A DNA stretch of 64,000 bases from Nocardioides eburneiflavus. Its GTDB lineage: Bacteria; Actinomycetota; Actinomycetes; Propionibacteriales; Nocardioidaceae. The position numbers and the translations under genes were made by a program. The notes under the pieces were generated by a model. It was not told where the DNA came from and did no database searches. It saw only the letters and a program-made list of their open reading frames with translations. The first letter of the stretch is position 1. Each line of letters opens with the position of its first letter. Positions 8,321 to 17,734 of this stretch are shown piece by piece. The stretch spans positions 682,001-746,000 of the forward strand of contig NZ_SRRO01000001.1 in NCBI RefSeq assembly GCF_004785795.1, given 5' to 3'.

Positions 8321-9364
8321 GTGACCATCAGGCTGAGCGAGATCGCCGAGCGCTCCGGAGTGAGCATCAGCACCGTCAGCCGCGTCCTCAACGAGCGGCC
8401 CGGCGTGAGCCAGCAGACCCGCCGCCAGGTCCTGACCGCGATCGACGTGCTCGGCTACGACCGGCCCGTACGCCTGCGCGCGCGGGCCGGCGGTCTGGTC
8501 GGGCTGGTGCTCCCGGAGCTCGAGAACCCGTTCTTCCCGCGCCTGGCGCACCACCTCGAGGTCAACCTGTCCCGGACGGGACTGTCGCCGGTGCTGTGCA
8601 GCCAGACCCTCGGAGGCGTGCACGAGGACGACTACGTGGCGATCCTGATGGAGCACTCCGTCGCCGGCATCGTCTTCGTCTCGGGGGTGCACGCCCTGGT
8701 CGACAGCGATCCCGCGCGCTACCAGCGCCTGATGGACCTCGGCCTGCCGATCGTCCTGGTCAACGGAGCGCTCGCCGGCCTGGATGCTCCCTGCGTGTCG
8801 ACCGACGACGTGGCCGCGATCGAGCTGGCGGTGCAGCACCTCGAGCACATGGGCCACCGCCGCATCGGCGCGGCCCTCGGCCAGATGCGCTACCTCCCCG
8901 CCCAGCGCAAGCGGCAGGCCTTCATCGACGCCGTGACGCGGCGCGGCCTGGTGCCCGCGGGCCTCGACGCGGCGGACCTGGTCGAGTCGACGACCTACAA
9001 CGTCCAGGGCGGGCAGCAGGCGGCCGAACGCCTTCTCGACCTGGGCGTCACCGGCATCGTGTGCGGCTCGGACGTGATGGCGCTCGGCGTGGTCCGGGCC
9101 GCACGGGCCCGCGGCCTGCGGGTGCCCGAGGACCTGTCGGTGGTCGGCAGCGACGACAGCCAGATGATGGAGTTCGCCGACCCGCCGCTGACCACCGTGC
9201 GACAGCCGGCCGAGGCGCTCGCCCAGGCGGCGAGCCAGGAGATCGCCGAGCAGATCGCCGGGTCCCGGCCGCGCGCGGGCGAGGTGCTCCACCGTCCCGA
9301 GCTGGTGGTGCGCGGCTCGACCGCCGCCGCGCCACCCGGGTCCGGGAGCCCCGGTCCCGGCTGA
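8321..9364 (+). CDS. malR: LacI-family repressor, likely MalR
   Basis: A 347-residue LacI/GalR regulator. The N-terminal helix-turn-helix reads RLSEIAERSGVSISTVSRVL with hinge residues after it, followed by a periplasmic-binding-protein-like sensor domain (GLVLPELENPFFPRL, GIVCGSDVMALGVVRAAR, SVVGSDDS). Its position opposite malE predicts control of the mal operon by maltodextrins. It ends 18 bases from the convergent pntB stop. Confidence 0.88.
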   Translation: MTIRLSEIAERSGVSISTVSRVLNERPGVSQQTRRQVLTAIDVLGYDRPVRLRARAGGLVGLVLPELENPFFPRLAHHLEVNLSRTGLSPVLCSQTLGGVHEDDYVAILMEHSVAGIVFVSGVHALVDSDPARYQRLMDLGLPIVLVNGALAGLDAPCVSTDDVAAIELAVQHLEHMGHRRIGAALGQMRYLPAQRKRQAFIDAVTRRGLVPAGLDAADLVESTTYNVQGGQQAAERLLDLGVTGIVCGSDVMALGVVRAARARGLRVPEDLSVVGSDDSQMMEFADPPLTTVRQPAEALAQAASQEIAEQIAGSRPRAGEVLHRPELVVRGSTAAAPPGSGSPGPG

Positions 9365-9382
9365 CGACCGTGCCGTGCCCGC

Positions 9383-10831
9383 TCAGCCCAGGGCGGCGAC
9401 GATCTCGTTGACCTTGTCCTTGGCGTCGCCGAAGAGCATCTGGGTGTTGTCCTTGAAGAACAGCGGGTTCTGCACGCCGGCGTAGCCGGTGGCCATCGAG
9501 CGCTTGAAGACGATGACGTCCTTGGCGTTCCAGACCTCGAGGACCGGCATGCCCGCGATCGGGGAGCCGGGCTCCTCCTGGGCGGCGGGGTTGACGGTGT
9601 CGTTGGCGCCGATCACGAGCACCACGTCGGTCTCGGGGAGGTCGCCGTTGACCTCGTCCATCTCGAGCACGATGTCGTAGGGCACCTTGGCCTCGGCGAG
9701 GAGCACGTTCATGTGGCCGGGCAGGCGGCCCGCGACGGGGTGGATGCCGAACCGGACGTCGACTCCCTTGTCGCGCAGCCTCTTCGTCATCTCGGCGACG
9801 GGGTACTGCGCCTGGGCGACCGCCATGCCGTAGCCGGGCGTGATCACGACCGACGACGCGTGGGCCAGGAGGTCGGCGACGTCCTCGGCCTGGATCTCGC
9901 GGTGGTCGCCGTAGTCGCGGTCCTCGCCCGCCGATCCGCCGCCGGAGCCGAAGCCGCCGGCGATGACGCTCACGAAGGAGCGGTTCATCGCCTTGCACAT
10001 GATGTAGCTGAGGATCGCACCCGAGGAGCCGACCAGCGCGCCGGTGATGATGAGCAGGTCGTTGCCGAGCATGAAGCCGGCCGCGGCCGCGGCCCAGCCG
10101 GAGTAGCTGTTGAGCATCGACACGACCACCGGCATGTCCCCGCCGCCGATCGCGGCGACCAGGTGGAAGCCGAGGACCAGGGCGAGCACGGTCATGGCCA
10201 GCAGCGGGACGATGCCTGTCCCGTCACCGTCGTCGCCGTCGACGAGCGCGAACCACACACCCAGGGCCACCGAGGTGGCGATGATCGCCAGGTTGAGCCA
10301 GTGGCGGCCGGGCAGCGTCAGCGGTGCGGACTTCATCCGCGCGCTGAGCTTGAGGTTGGCCACGATCGAGCCGGTGAAGGTGATGGCGCCGATGAAGACG
10401 CCGACGAAGACCTCGACGTCGTGGACGGTGTCGTGGCCGGCGCCGTGCTGGAGGTAGGAGTTGACGCCGACCAGCACGGCGGCGAGGCCGACGAAGGAGT
10501 GCAGCAGCGCGACGAGCTCGGGCATGCCGGTCATCTCGACCGTGCGCGCGCGCCACGCGCCGATGACGGCGCCGGTGCCCATCATGGCGGCGACCACCAG
10601 CACGGCCACACCGAGCGAGGGCGCGTCGGTGGTCAGCTCGTTCTGCTGCGCCATCAGGAGGATGGTGGCGACCAGGGCGAGTGCCATGCCCGCCATGCCG
10701 AGGATGTTGCCCTGCTTGGCGCTCTCGTGCCGCGCGAGGCCGGCGAGCGCGCCGATGAAGCACAGCGCCGCGATGATGTAGGCACCCTGGATGAAGCCGT
10801 AGAGGTGCTCCGAGGTGAGGAAGTCGGTCAC
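9383..10831 (-). CDS. pntB: NAD(P) transhydrogenase subunit beta
   Basis: A 482-residue PntB: about eight or nine membrane helices (domain II) and a C-terminal NADP(H)-binding domain III with [18 protein letters not shown] and the family sequence [34 protein letters not shown] is also diagnostic. With PntA it uses the proton gradient to drive hydride transfer from NADH to NADP+, supplying NADPH. GTG start at 10831, 3 bases after the pntA stop. Confidence 0.96.
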   Translation of the reverse strand: MTDFLTSEHLYGFIQGAYIIAALCFIGALAGLARHESAKQGNILGMAGMALALVATILLMAQQNELTTDAPSLGVAVLVVAAMMGTGAVIGAWRARTVEMTGMPELVALLHSFVGLAAVLVGVNSYLQHGAGHDTVHDVEVFVGVFIGAITFTGSIVANLKLSARMKSAPLTLPGRHWLNLAIIATSVALGVWFALVDGDDGDGTGIVPLLAMTVLALVLGFHLVAAIGGGDMPVVVSMLNSYSGWAAAAAGFMLGNDLLIITGALVGSSGAILSYIMCKAMNRSFVSVIAGGFGSGGGSAGEDRDYGDHREIQAEDVADLLAHASSVVITPGYGMAVAQAQYPVAEMTKRLRDKGVDVRFGIHPVAGRLPGHMNVLLAEAKVPYDIVLEMDEVNGDLPETDVVLVIGANDTVNPAAQEEPGSPIAGMPVLEVWNAKDVIVFKRSMATGYAGVQNPLFFKDNTQMLFGDAKDKVNEIVAALG

Positions 10832-10834
10832 GGG

Positions 10835-12373
10835 TCAGCCCTTCCTGAACATCTGGAGCATCCGCAGCGTCACCAGGAAGCCACCGAAGATGTTGATGCT
10901 GGCGACGAGCACGGCGATCGCCGCGAGGACCAGGATCACCGTGTTGCTGGCGGTGCCGACCTGGAGGATCCCGCCGACCAGGATGATCCCGGAGATGGCG
11001 TTGGTCTCCGCCATCAGCGGAGTGTGGAGGGCGTGGGCGACGTTGGAGATGACGTAGTAGCCGGCGACCACCGCGAGCGCGAACACCGTGAAGTGACCGA
11101 GGAACTCCCCGGGCGAGAAGGCCGCGAGCAGCGCGAAGAGCACGCTCGCCAGGCCGGCGGCGTACCACCTGCGGCGCGGGTCCGGCGGCACCTTCTCCGC
11201 CGCCGGCTCCTTCTCGTGGGGTGCAGCGGCGGGCGCGGCCGGCGCCGCGGAGACCTGCACGGGCGGCGGCGGCCACATGACCTCCCCGTCCCGGGTGACC
11301 GCGATGCCGCGCTGCACCACGTCGTCCAGGTCGAGCACCAGCTCGCCGTCCTTCTCCGGCGTGAGCAGCGTGAGCAGGTTGACGATGTTGGTGCCGTAGA
11401 GCTGGCTGGTCTGCGCGGCCAGGCGGCCGGCGAGGTCGGTGTAGCCCAGCACGGTGACGCCATTGTCGGTGACGACCCGCTCGTCCTTGACCGTGGCCGC
11501 GACGTTGCCGCCGTTGGCCGCGGCCATGTCGACGATGACCGAGCCGGGCCGCATCGCGGCGACCGTCTCGGCGGAGATGAGCTGCGGGGCGGGGCGCCCG
11601 GGGATCAGGGCGGTGGTGATGACGATGTCGGCGGCGCGCGCCTCCTCGTCGTACATCGCGGCGGTGGCGGCCTCCTGCTCGGCGGTCATCTCCTTGGCGT
11701 AGCCGTCGGAGCTGACCTCCTGCTCCATGTCGACCGTGACGAACTGCGCGCCCATCGACTCGACCTGCTCGGCCACCTCGGGGCGTACGTCGAACGCGCG
11801 GACGATCGCGCCCAGCGAACCCGCGGCGCCGATCGCGGCGAGGCCGGCCACACCCGCGCCGACGACGAAGACCCGCGCCGGCGGGACCTTGCCGGCCGCG
11901 GTGACCTGGCCGGTGAAGAGCCGGCCGAACTCGTGGGCTGCCTCGATGACGGCGCGGTAGCCCGCGACGTTGGCCATCGACGACAGCACGTCCATCGACT
12001 GCGCGCGCGAGATGCGGGGCACCGCGTCCATCGCGAGCCCGGTCACGCCTGCGGCGGCCAGCCGCTCGACCAGTTCGGGGCTGCGCGCCGGTGCCATCAG
12101 GCCGATGACCGTGGCCCCGGGGCGCAGGCGCGAGATCTCCTCGTCCGTCGGGGCGTTGACCTTGACCACGACGTCGCTCGACCACACCTCGTCGGGGCTG
12201 CCGAGCGCGACGCCCGCGTCGGCGTACGCCGTGTCGGGCTGGTCGGCAGCCGCACCGGCGCCCTGCTCGACGACCACGTCGTAGCCCAGCGCGGCGAGCT
12301 GCGACGCCGTCTTCGCCGTCGCTGCGACGAGGGTCTCGCCGGGACGTGACTCGCGTGGGATGCCGATGCGCAC
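10835..12373 (-). CDS. pntA: NAD(P) transhydrogenase subunit alpha
   Basis: A 512-residue one-piece PntA. The NAD(H)-binding domain I (residues 1-370, [21 protein letters not shown]) is joined by a Pro/Ala-rich linker to four membrane helices. Many actinobacteria split this protein into two, so the fusion is worth noting. GTG at 12373 is chosen because a perfect AGGAGG sits 6 bases upstream and homologues begin with RIGIPRE. First gene of the pntAB operon. Confidence 0.95.
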   Translation of the reverse strand: MRIGIPRESRPGETLVAATAKTASQLAALGYDVVVEQGAGAAADQPDTAYADAGVALGSPDEVWSSDVVVKVNAPTDEEISRLRPGATVIGLMAPARSPELVERLAAAGVTGLAMDAVPRISRAQSMDVLSSMANVAGYRAVIEAAHEFGRLFTGQVTAAGKVPPARVFVVGAGVAGLAAIGAAGSLGAIVRAFDVRPEVAEQVESMGAQFVTVDMEQEVSSDGYAKEMTAEQEAATAAMYDEEARAADIVITTALIPGRPAPQLISAETVAAMRPGSVIVDMAAANGGNVAATVKDERVVTDNGVTVLGYTDLAGRLAAQTSQLYGTNIVNLLTLLTPEKDGELVLDLDDVVQRGIAVTRDGEVMWPPPPVQVSAAPAAPAAAPHEKEPAAEKVPPDPRRRWYAAGLASVLFALLAAFSPGEFLGHFTVFALAVVAGYYVISNVAHALHTPLMAETNAISGIILVGGILQVGTASNTVILVLAAIAVLVASINIFGGFLVTLRMLQMFRKG

Positions 12374-12437
12374 TGCTTGCCTCCTGGGTGGGGGCTCGGG
12401 TCGGGTCGGGACCTGAGCGGCGTGCGGGCCGGGCCAC

Positions 12438-12465
12438 AACGTACCGAAACCGCGGGCCTTGTCAC
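12438..12465 (-). promoter_or_regulatory. Candidate pntAB promoter
   Basis: On the minus strand GTGACA (12465-12460) and TACGTT (12443-12438) are separated by 16 bases, a good sigma-A-like promoter about 65 bases before the pntA start. The gap 12374-12639 shows no coding signal otherwise. Confidence 0.5.
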
Positions 12466-12639
12466 CGGTGTCTCAGGTGAGGCGCGTCACGTGGCGGCGG
12501 GGACACCGGGCCGCGCCTCCCTCCACACCCCCGCTGGTGGTCCGCTGCGAAAAGCCGGTGGCAGGCGTCGCAAGGCGGCGGAACGCAGCGGACTGTCGTC
12601 AGGCGGGACGGGAAGCTGTGGACGAGTACGGCGCCGGCG

Positions 12640-13281
12640 TCAGTGCGCGACGCCGTAGAGCCGGTCCCCGGCGTCGCCGAGGCCCGGGACGATGTAGCCC
12701 TTGTCGTTGAGCTTCTCGTCGAGGGCCGCGGTCACGACGGCGACGGGCACGTCCAGGTCCTCGAGGTCCTTCTCCAGGTTCGCGACGCCCTCGGGCGCGG
12801 CGAGCAGGCAGATCGCGGTGATGTCGTCGGCGCCGCGGTCGGTGAGGAAGCGGATCGCGGCGGCGAGCGTGCCGCCGGTCGCGAGCATCGGGTCGAGGAC
12901 GTAGCACTGGCGTCCGGACAGGTCCTCGGGCAGTCGCTCGGCATAGGTGGACGCCGCGAGCGTCTCCTCGTTGCGGACCATGCCGAGGAAGCCGACCTCG
13001 GCCGTCGGCAGGAGCCGCATCATGCCGTCGAGCATGCCGAGCCCGGCGCGGAGGATCGGGACCACCATCGGCTTGGGCTGGGCGAGGTAGACCCCCGTGG
13101 TCGGGCCGACCGGCGTGATGATGTCCAGCGGGGCGACGCGCACCTCGCGGGTCGCCTCGTAGGCCAGCAGGGTGACCAGCTCGTCGGTGAGTCGCCGGAA
13201 GGTCGGCGAGTCGGTGTCCTGGTCGCGGAGGACCGTGAGCTTGTGGGAGACGAGGGGGTGGTTCACCACGTGCAGGCGCAT
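12640..13281 (-). CDS. upp: Uracil phosphoribosyltransferase
   Basis: A 213-residue UPRT, the exact family length. The PRPP-binding loop DPMLATGGT is at residues 130-138 and the uracil-binding C-terminal block [16 protein letters not shown] is intact. It salvages uracil to UMP. ATG 13281 follows a TAGGGT box with 7 bases between and no Shine-Dalgarno, so the message is probably leaderless. Divergent from the tadA cluster. Confidence 0.97.
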   Translation of the reverse strand: MRLHVVNHPLVSHKLTVLRDQDTDSPTFRRLTDELVTLLAYEATREVRVAPLDIITPVGPTTGVYLAQPKPMVVPILRAGLGMLDGMMRLLPTAEVGFLGMVRNEETLAASTYAERLPEDLSGRQCYVLDPMLATGGTLAAAIRFLTDRGADDITAICLLAAPEGVANLEKDLEDLDVPVAVVTAALDEKLNDKGYIVPGLGDAGDRLYGVAH

Positions 13282-13288
13282 GGGGGTC

Positions 13289-13294
13289 ACCCTA
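13289..13294 (-). promoter_or_regulatory. -10 box, leaderless upp
   Basis: TAGGGT on the minus strand, 7 bases before the upp ATG. Confidence 0.6.
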
Positions 13295-13378
13295 GTGGTG
13301 AGGCCGCGCGCCGATCGAGACGACGAAGAGGGTTGGCGCACCCGGGGCTTTCTGCGACATTGGGTGGGAGGAGGTCCG

Positions 13379-13864
13379 ATGTCCGAGCCGCACGGCGAGA
13401 TCGACTTCGCGCTTGCCGCCTTCCTCGACGACGGGGACTGGCAGGTGCAGCAGATCGCCGCGCCCGCGTTCGACTCGATCGACGCGCTGAGCCACGCGCT
13501 CCGCCAGGTCGCCGGCGACGAGGGAGCCGTCGGGATGGTCGCCGTCGACGAGGACTTCTTCGTGCTCGTCCGGGTCACCGGGGCACGCACGCGGGTGCTG
13601 CTCTCCGACGTCACCGCCGCCGACCAGTGGGAGCTGGCCCAGTCGGCGATCGACTTCCTCGGCCTGCCGCCCCCCGAGGACGAGGACGTCGAGGTGCCCG
13701 CCGGCGACCTCGACCTGCTCGGCGACCTCGGGCTGCACGCCATCGACCTCGGCGCCCTGCTCGACGACGTCGAGCTCTACCCCGACGAGATGCTCTCCGA
13801 CATCGCCCGTCGCCTCGGGTTCGGCGAGCTCTTCGACGACGCCGTGGGGCTCACCTCGGCATGA
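13379..13864 (+). CDS. tRNA adenosine deaminase-associated protein
   Basis: A 161-residue acidic protein matching the actinobacterial family always found upstream of tadA. It opens with [20 protein letters not shown] and contains the conserved [14 protein letters not shown] stretch. Function is unproven; the 4-base ATGA overlap with tadA indicates coupling. A strong GGAGGAGG sits before the ATG, one of few clear Shine-Dalgarno sites at a transcription-unit head here. Confidence 0.85.
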   Translation: MSEPHGEIDFALAAFLDDGDWQVQQIAAPAFDSIDALSHALRQVAGDEGAVGMVAVDEDFFVLVRVTGARTRVLLSDVTAADQWELAQSAIDFLGLPPPEDEDVEVPAGDLDLLGDLGLHAIDLGALLDDVELYPDEMLSDIARRLGFGELFDDAVGLTSA

Positions 13865-14325
13865 CCTGGGAAGCACCGATGCGCCTGGCCCTCGCCGAGG
13901 CGCAGGCCGCGCTGGCCGCCGACGACGTCCCTGTCGGTGCCGTCGTGCTCGACGAGACCGGGGCCGTCATCGGCACCGGCCACAACACCCGCGAGGCCGA
14001 CGCCGACCCCACCGGGCACGCCGAGGTGGTCGCCCTGCGCGCCGCCGCGACCGCCCGCGGCGAGTGGCGGCTGACCGGCTGCACGCTCGTCGTCACCCTC
14101 GAGCCGTGCACGATGTGCGCCGGCGCGCTCGTCCTCGCCCGGGTGGACCGGCTCGTCTTCGGCGCGTACGACGACAAGCTGGGCGCGGTCGGCTCGCTGT
14201 GGGACGTCGTACGAGACCGCCGCCTCAACCACCGGCCCGAGGTCGTGGCCGGCGTGCTCGCCGACGAGTCGGCGGCCCTGCTCGACGACTTCTTCGCTCG
14301 TCACCGCTCGCAGGAGGTCAGGTGA
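13861..14325 (+). CDS. tadA: tRNA-specific adenosine deaminase TadA
   Basis: A 154-residue zinc deaminase. The zinc ligand and catalytic Glu are H53-A-E55 and the second zinc site is PCTMC at 82-86. TadA converts the wobble adenosine of tRNA-Arg(ACG) to inosine. Overlaps its partner gene upstream by ATGA and the GNAT gene downstream by GTGA. Confidence 0.94.
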   Translation: MTWEAPMRLALAEAQAALAADDVPVGAVVLDETGAVIGTGHNTREADADPTGHAEVVALRAAATARGEWRLTGCTLVVTLEPCTMCAGALVLARVDRLVFGAYDDKLGAVGSLWDVVRDRRLNHRPEVVAGVLADESAALLDDFFARHRSQEVR

Positions 14326-14807
14326 CGACCGTACGGCGCGCAGGCGTGCTCGACGCAGAGGTCCTCGGCCGGCTGCTGTGGGACTTCAACACCGAGTTCG
14401 ACACCGAGACCGACGACGCCGACGTGCTTGCCGCCCGGTTCGCCCGGCTGCTGGACCTCCCCGAGATCTTCGCCGTGCTGGCCGAGGGCGACACGGGAGA
14501 CCCCGTGGGCTTCGCGCTGGTCAGCCTCCGCCCGGCCATCTGGTTCGACGGCCCGGTCGCGCAGCTCGAGGAGCTCTACGTGGTGCCGGCGCTCCGCTCG
14601 CACGGCATCGGCACCGAGGTGCTCGACCTGTGCAGGAGCCTGGCGCGCGAGCAGGGGTCGCCCGAGATGCACATCGGCGTCGACGAGGTCGACGTGGACA
14701 CCCGGCGGTTCTACGAGCGGCACGGCTTCGTCAACGTCGAGGAGGGCGTCGACTACCGGATGCTCTACTACGTCGGGCCGACCTCCGACGCCGAACCGCC
14801 AGCGTAG
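14322..14807 (+). CDS. GNAT-family N-acetyltransferase
   Basis: A 161-residue GNAT protein. LEELYVVPALRSHGIGTEVL is the acetyl-CoA motif A region (consensus Q/RxxGxG/A, here RSHGIG) and RRFYERHGF is motif B. The GTG start overlaps the tadA stop (GTGA) and has CAGGAGGTC upstream, so it is the third coupled gene of the cluster. Substrate unknown. Its TAG stop lies inside the left arm of the inverted repeat at 14803-14874. Confidence 0.85.
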   Translation: MTTVRRAGVLDAEVLGRLLWDFNTEFDTETDDADVLAARFARLLDLPEIFAVLAEGDTGDPVGFALVSLRPAIWFDGPVAQLEELYVVPALRSHGIGTEVLDLCRSLAREQGSPEMHIGVDEVDVDTRRFYERHGFVNVEEGVDYRMLYYVGPTSDAEPPA

Positions 14808-14874
14808 GCAGTTCAGACCACCGGCCCGGCTGACCACGCTCAGCCCGCCGATTCCGGCCCGCGAACTGCCTACG
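14803..14874. terminator. Long-loop inverted repeat between convergent genes
   Basis: CGTAGGCAGTTC (14803-14814) pairs with GAACTGCCTACG (14863-14874), 12 bp, around 48 bases that contain an inner GGCTGA/TCAGCC hairpin. It includes the GNAT stop codon and precedes the end of the opposing WS/DGAT gene; probably a two-way terminator. Confidence 0.55.
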
Positions 14875-14894
14875 TCAGTGCGGGCCGACCCCCC

Positions 14895-16304
14895 TCAGCC
14901 GCCGAAGGCTGCGATCTCCTCGGCCAGGCACTCCTCGAGCTCGGCGAGGTCCGCGACCGCGCTCGCGTCGACGTTGACGCCGATGCAGGCGGTGTCGCCG
15001 CAGGTCACCAGGCAGGCGGTCAGCGCCGCGCCGGGCAGCGGCCCGAGGACGTACATCCCCCGGACCTCGGCGCCGGCCATGAACCGCTTGCGCGGCGGGC
15101 CGGGCAGCGTCAGCACGAACGCGTCGGGGGCGGCGGCCGTACGGAGTGCGGAGGCGCCGACGAAGGAGGGCATCCGGTTCATCAGCGGCGCCGCCGCGTC
15201 GAGCACCTCGAGGGCACGCTCGGTGTGCAGCGACAGCACCTCCCCGCGCACGGCGGCCACGCGGTCGACCGGGTCGTCGATCGAGAGCGGGCCGGAGATG
15301 ATCGCCTGCGCGAAGCGGTTGCCGAGGTCGTCGGCGCGGTCGAGGGAGACGCGTACGCCGACGGGGATCTCGCCGACGGGGCTGTCGCGCCGCAGGTGGT
15401 AGCGGCGCAGACCGCCGAGGACGAGCGCGACGGCGGCGTCGTCGAGGGTGCCGCCACCCTGCCGGGCGACGGTGCGGATCGGGTCGAGGGCGGTGTCGAA
15501 GGTGAGGAACGACCACTGCTTGCCGGTGCGTGGTGACAGCTCCGGCGACGGCGCCGCGGTCTGGGTGAGCAGGCGGCGGACCGAGGCTCCGTATCGCAGC
15601 GTCGAGGCGAGCACGGCCTGCGGCCGGGTGGCGGCGAGCCCGAGCGCGCGTGCCGTTGCCCGGGCCGCCCCGGGCAGCGTCGCCACGTCGGTGCGCAGGC
15701 CGCCCACGGCGAGGTCCACCGGATCGGCGGCAGCCGGGGCGACCTGGTCCTCGCCCACGGGCTTGCGCGCGGTGTGCGCGCGCCGGCCGGACTGGAGCAT
15801 CGACAGCAGCTGCACGGTGCCGAGCGGGTCGGCGAGCGCGTGGTGGATCTTGAGGACGTACGCCGCGCCGTCCGGCAGTCCCTCGAAGAGCACGGCCTCC
15901 CACAGCGGTCGGGACCGGTCGAAGGGACGCAGCGCCACCTGGGCGGCGGCGGCGAGCATCTCCTCGCGGCTGGCCACCCGCTCGCGCCGCAGGTGGTAGG
16001 CGAGGTCGAAGGTGGGGTCGTCGGCCCAGGTCGGGGCAGCGGTGGGGACCACGGGCTCGACGACGCGCTGGCGCAGCCGGCGCACGAGCCCGGTGCCCCA
16101 CTCGGTGGCGGCGACGAAGCGCTTCCAGTCAGGGATGCGGTCGAGGTCGATGACGACGGTCGTGGTCGACGACTGCACCGGGTGCCGCTCGGCGCGCCAG
16201 AGCAGGGTCTGCATCGGGGTGAGCTCGGTGCCGGCGGACCACGCGGCCGCACCGCCCCAGCGCTCGAAGTCCTCGGAGCTCGAGGGGGACGAGGTGTCGC
16301 TCAT
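14895..16304 (-). CDS. Wax ester synthase/diacylglycerol acyltransferase (WS/DGAT)
   Basis: A 469-residue protein of the bacterial WS/DGAT family, which makes triacylglycerol or wax esters from acyl-CoA. The acyltransferase motif HHxxxDG appears as H154-HALAD159-P160: both His and the Asp are present but Gly is replaced by Pro. Other family blocks are PLWEAVLFEGLPDG and DDLGNRFAQAIISGPL. The ATG overlaps the preceding gene by ATGA. Last gene of a three-gene acyltransferase operon. Activity with the Pro substitution is uncertain. Confidence 0.87.
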   Translation of the reverse strand: MSDTSSPSSSEDFERWGGAAAWSAGTELTPMQTLLWRAERHPVQSSTTTVVIDLDRIPDWKRFVAATEWGTGLVRRLRQRVVEPVVPTAAPTWADDPTFDLAYHLRRERVASREEMLAAAAQVALRPFDRSRPLWEAVLFEGLPDGAAYVLKIHHALADPLGTVQLLSMLQSGRRAHTARKPVGEDQVAPAAADPVDLAVGGLRTDVATLPGAARATARALGLAATRPQAVLASTLRYGASVRRLLTQTAAPSPELSPRTGKQWSFLTFDTALDPIRTVARQGGGTLDDAAVALVLGGLRRYHLRRDSPVGEIPVGVRVSLDRADDLGNRFAQAIISGPLSIDDPVDRVAAVRGEVLSLHTERALEVLDAAAPLMNRMPSFVGASALRTAAAPDAFVLTLPGPPRKRFMAGAEVRGMYVLGPLPGAALTACLVTCGDTACIGVNVDASAVADLAELEECLAEEIAAFGG

Positions 16305-17734
16305 GCCGGCCACCTCGCGAGCGTCTCCTCGAACCTGGTGTGCAGGGCGGCGATCCGCTCGCTCATGTCGTCGGTGCTCCAGTCGGTCTCGGGCTCGAGC
16401 ACGCAGACGTCGACCACGCCCGGGTTGAGCACCAGGGAGCTGCGCCGCATCAGCTCGCCGGTGTTGCGCAGCACGATCGGCACGACCGGCACGCCGGCCT
16501 GCGCGGCGAGGTGGAAGGCGCCCTTGCGGAACGGGCCGAGCACCGGGGTCGCCGACCGCGTGCCCTCGGGGAAGATCATCAGCGACGTGCCGGCGCGGAT
16601 CCGCTCGACCACGCCGTCGAGCGTCGCCCGGGCGGACTCGGAGTCGCCGCGGTCGATCCACGCCGGGTCGATGACGATCGAGCCGACCATCGCCCGCGGG
16701 TCCCACCGCGCCTCCTTCTTGGCGACGATCGTGAAGTCCCGCTCGAGCAGCCAGCCGAGCACCGGGATGTCGAGCGCGCTCTGGTGGTTGGCCACGAAGA
16801 TCGCCGGCCGGTGCGTCCAGAGCCGCTCCTGGTGCAGCACGTCGAGAGACACGCCGGCCAGCGCCATCGGCACCTGGGTCGCGAGGCGCACGGCGGCGTT
16901 GCGTCCCTCCTGCAGGTTGCCGCGGGCGACGCCCCAGGCCAGCCCAGCGCCGACGCCGGCGTTCATCCCGGCGAGCGCGGCGAGCGTACGGCCGGCGGCG
17001 ACGAGCGAGCCGCCGACCGGGTCGCTGAGGTCGAGCACCGCCCAGCCGAGCCGCGCGGCTGCGGCGCGCAGGTCGCGGTGCGGGTTGAGCGCGGTGGGGT
17101 GGCCCACGGAGGAGAGGAAGGCGACGTCCTCGTAGCCGTTGCCGTAGGCGTAGGACTCGGCGAGGTCGATGCCGTGCTCGCGGGCGAAGGCGCGCACTCC
17201 GCTGGCCTTGTGCCGGCCCCACAGCATCGGTCCGTCGGTGGCGCCGGTGAACTGGCCGTCCTCGACGACGAGCTGCGTGCAGACGAGGTGCTCGACGCCG
17301 AGGTCGCGGGCGACCGGCGCGATCTGGTACTTCGTGGCGGCCGAGGCGACGGCGACGGTGTGGCCGGCCCGCTGGTGCGCCATGACGAGCGCACGGGACT
17401 CGCGGCGGATCGTGCCGGCGATCTTGGACCGGAACAGCCGCTCGCCGAGGTCGGCGAACGCCTCCTCGGACTCGCCGCGCATCGCGGAGAACGCGACGTG
17501 GGCGATGCGGGTCGGGTCGCCGCCGAGCTCGCCGTCGACGGCGGTGACGACCGTACGCAGGAACTCAGCCGGAGACACGTCGCGGCCCTTGAGCCGGTCG
17601 CCGTAGAAGGTGGCGGCGGTGTAGCCCGCGACGAGCGTGCCGTCGAGGTCGAAGAACGCCCCGACCGACGGGCCCTGGGGGCCGGCCTCGATGGCGTCGA
17701 TGGCCTCCTGGGCCGCGGTCGAGAGCCCGCTCAC
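16301..17734 (-). CDS. HAD phosphatase-PlsC acyltransferase fusion
   Basis: A 477-residue two-domain protein. Residues 20-230 form a HAD-IB phosphatase (nucleophile region FFDLDGTL, Asp29/Asp31; motif II VASAAT). Residues 285-475 form a PlsC-type 1-acylglycerol-3-phosphate acyltransferase with NHQSALD (316-322, the HX4D motif) and FPEGTRS (388-394). It could acylate lysophosphatidate and then dephosphorylate an intermediate toward diacylglycerol, feeding the WS/DGAT gene. Overlaps both neighbours by 4 bases. Confidence 0.9.
   Translation of the reverse strand: MSGLSTAAQEAIDAIEAGPQGPSVGAFFDLDGTLVAGYTAATFYGDRLKGRDVSPAEFLRTVVTAVDGELGGDPTRIAHVAFSAMRGESEEAFADLGERLFRSKIAGTIRRESRALVMAHQRAGHTVAVASAATKYQIAPVARDLGVEHLVCTQLVVEDGQFTGATDGPMLWGRHKASGVRAFAREHGIDLAESYAYGNGYEDVAFLSSVGHPTALNPHRDLRAAAARLGWAVLDLSDPVGGSLVAAGRTLAALAGMNAGVGAGLAWGVARGNLQEGRNAAVRLATQVPMALAGVSLDVLHQERLWTHRPAIFVANHQSALDIPVLGWLLERDFTIVAKKEARWDPRAMVGSIVIDPAWIDRGDSESARATLDGVVERIRAGTSLMIFPEGTRSATPVLGPFRKGAFHLAAQAGVPVVPIVLRNTGELMRRSSLVLNPGVVDVCVLEPETDWSTDDMSERIAALHTRFEETLARWPA

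Noticed and set aside
8186..9292. Upstream extension of malE through the divergent regulator gene.
   Set aside because: The signal peptide and ribosome site mark the true start at 8185; the extension is antisense to malR.
9713..12349. An 878-codon plus-strand frame opposite pntAB.
   Set aside because: Shadow frame; pntA and pntB are unambiguous on the minus strand.
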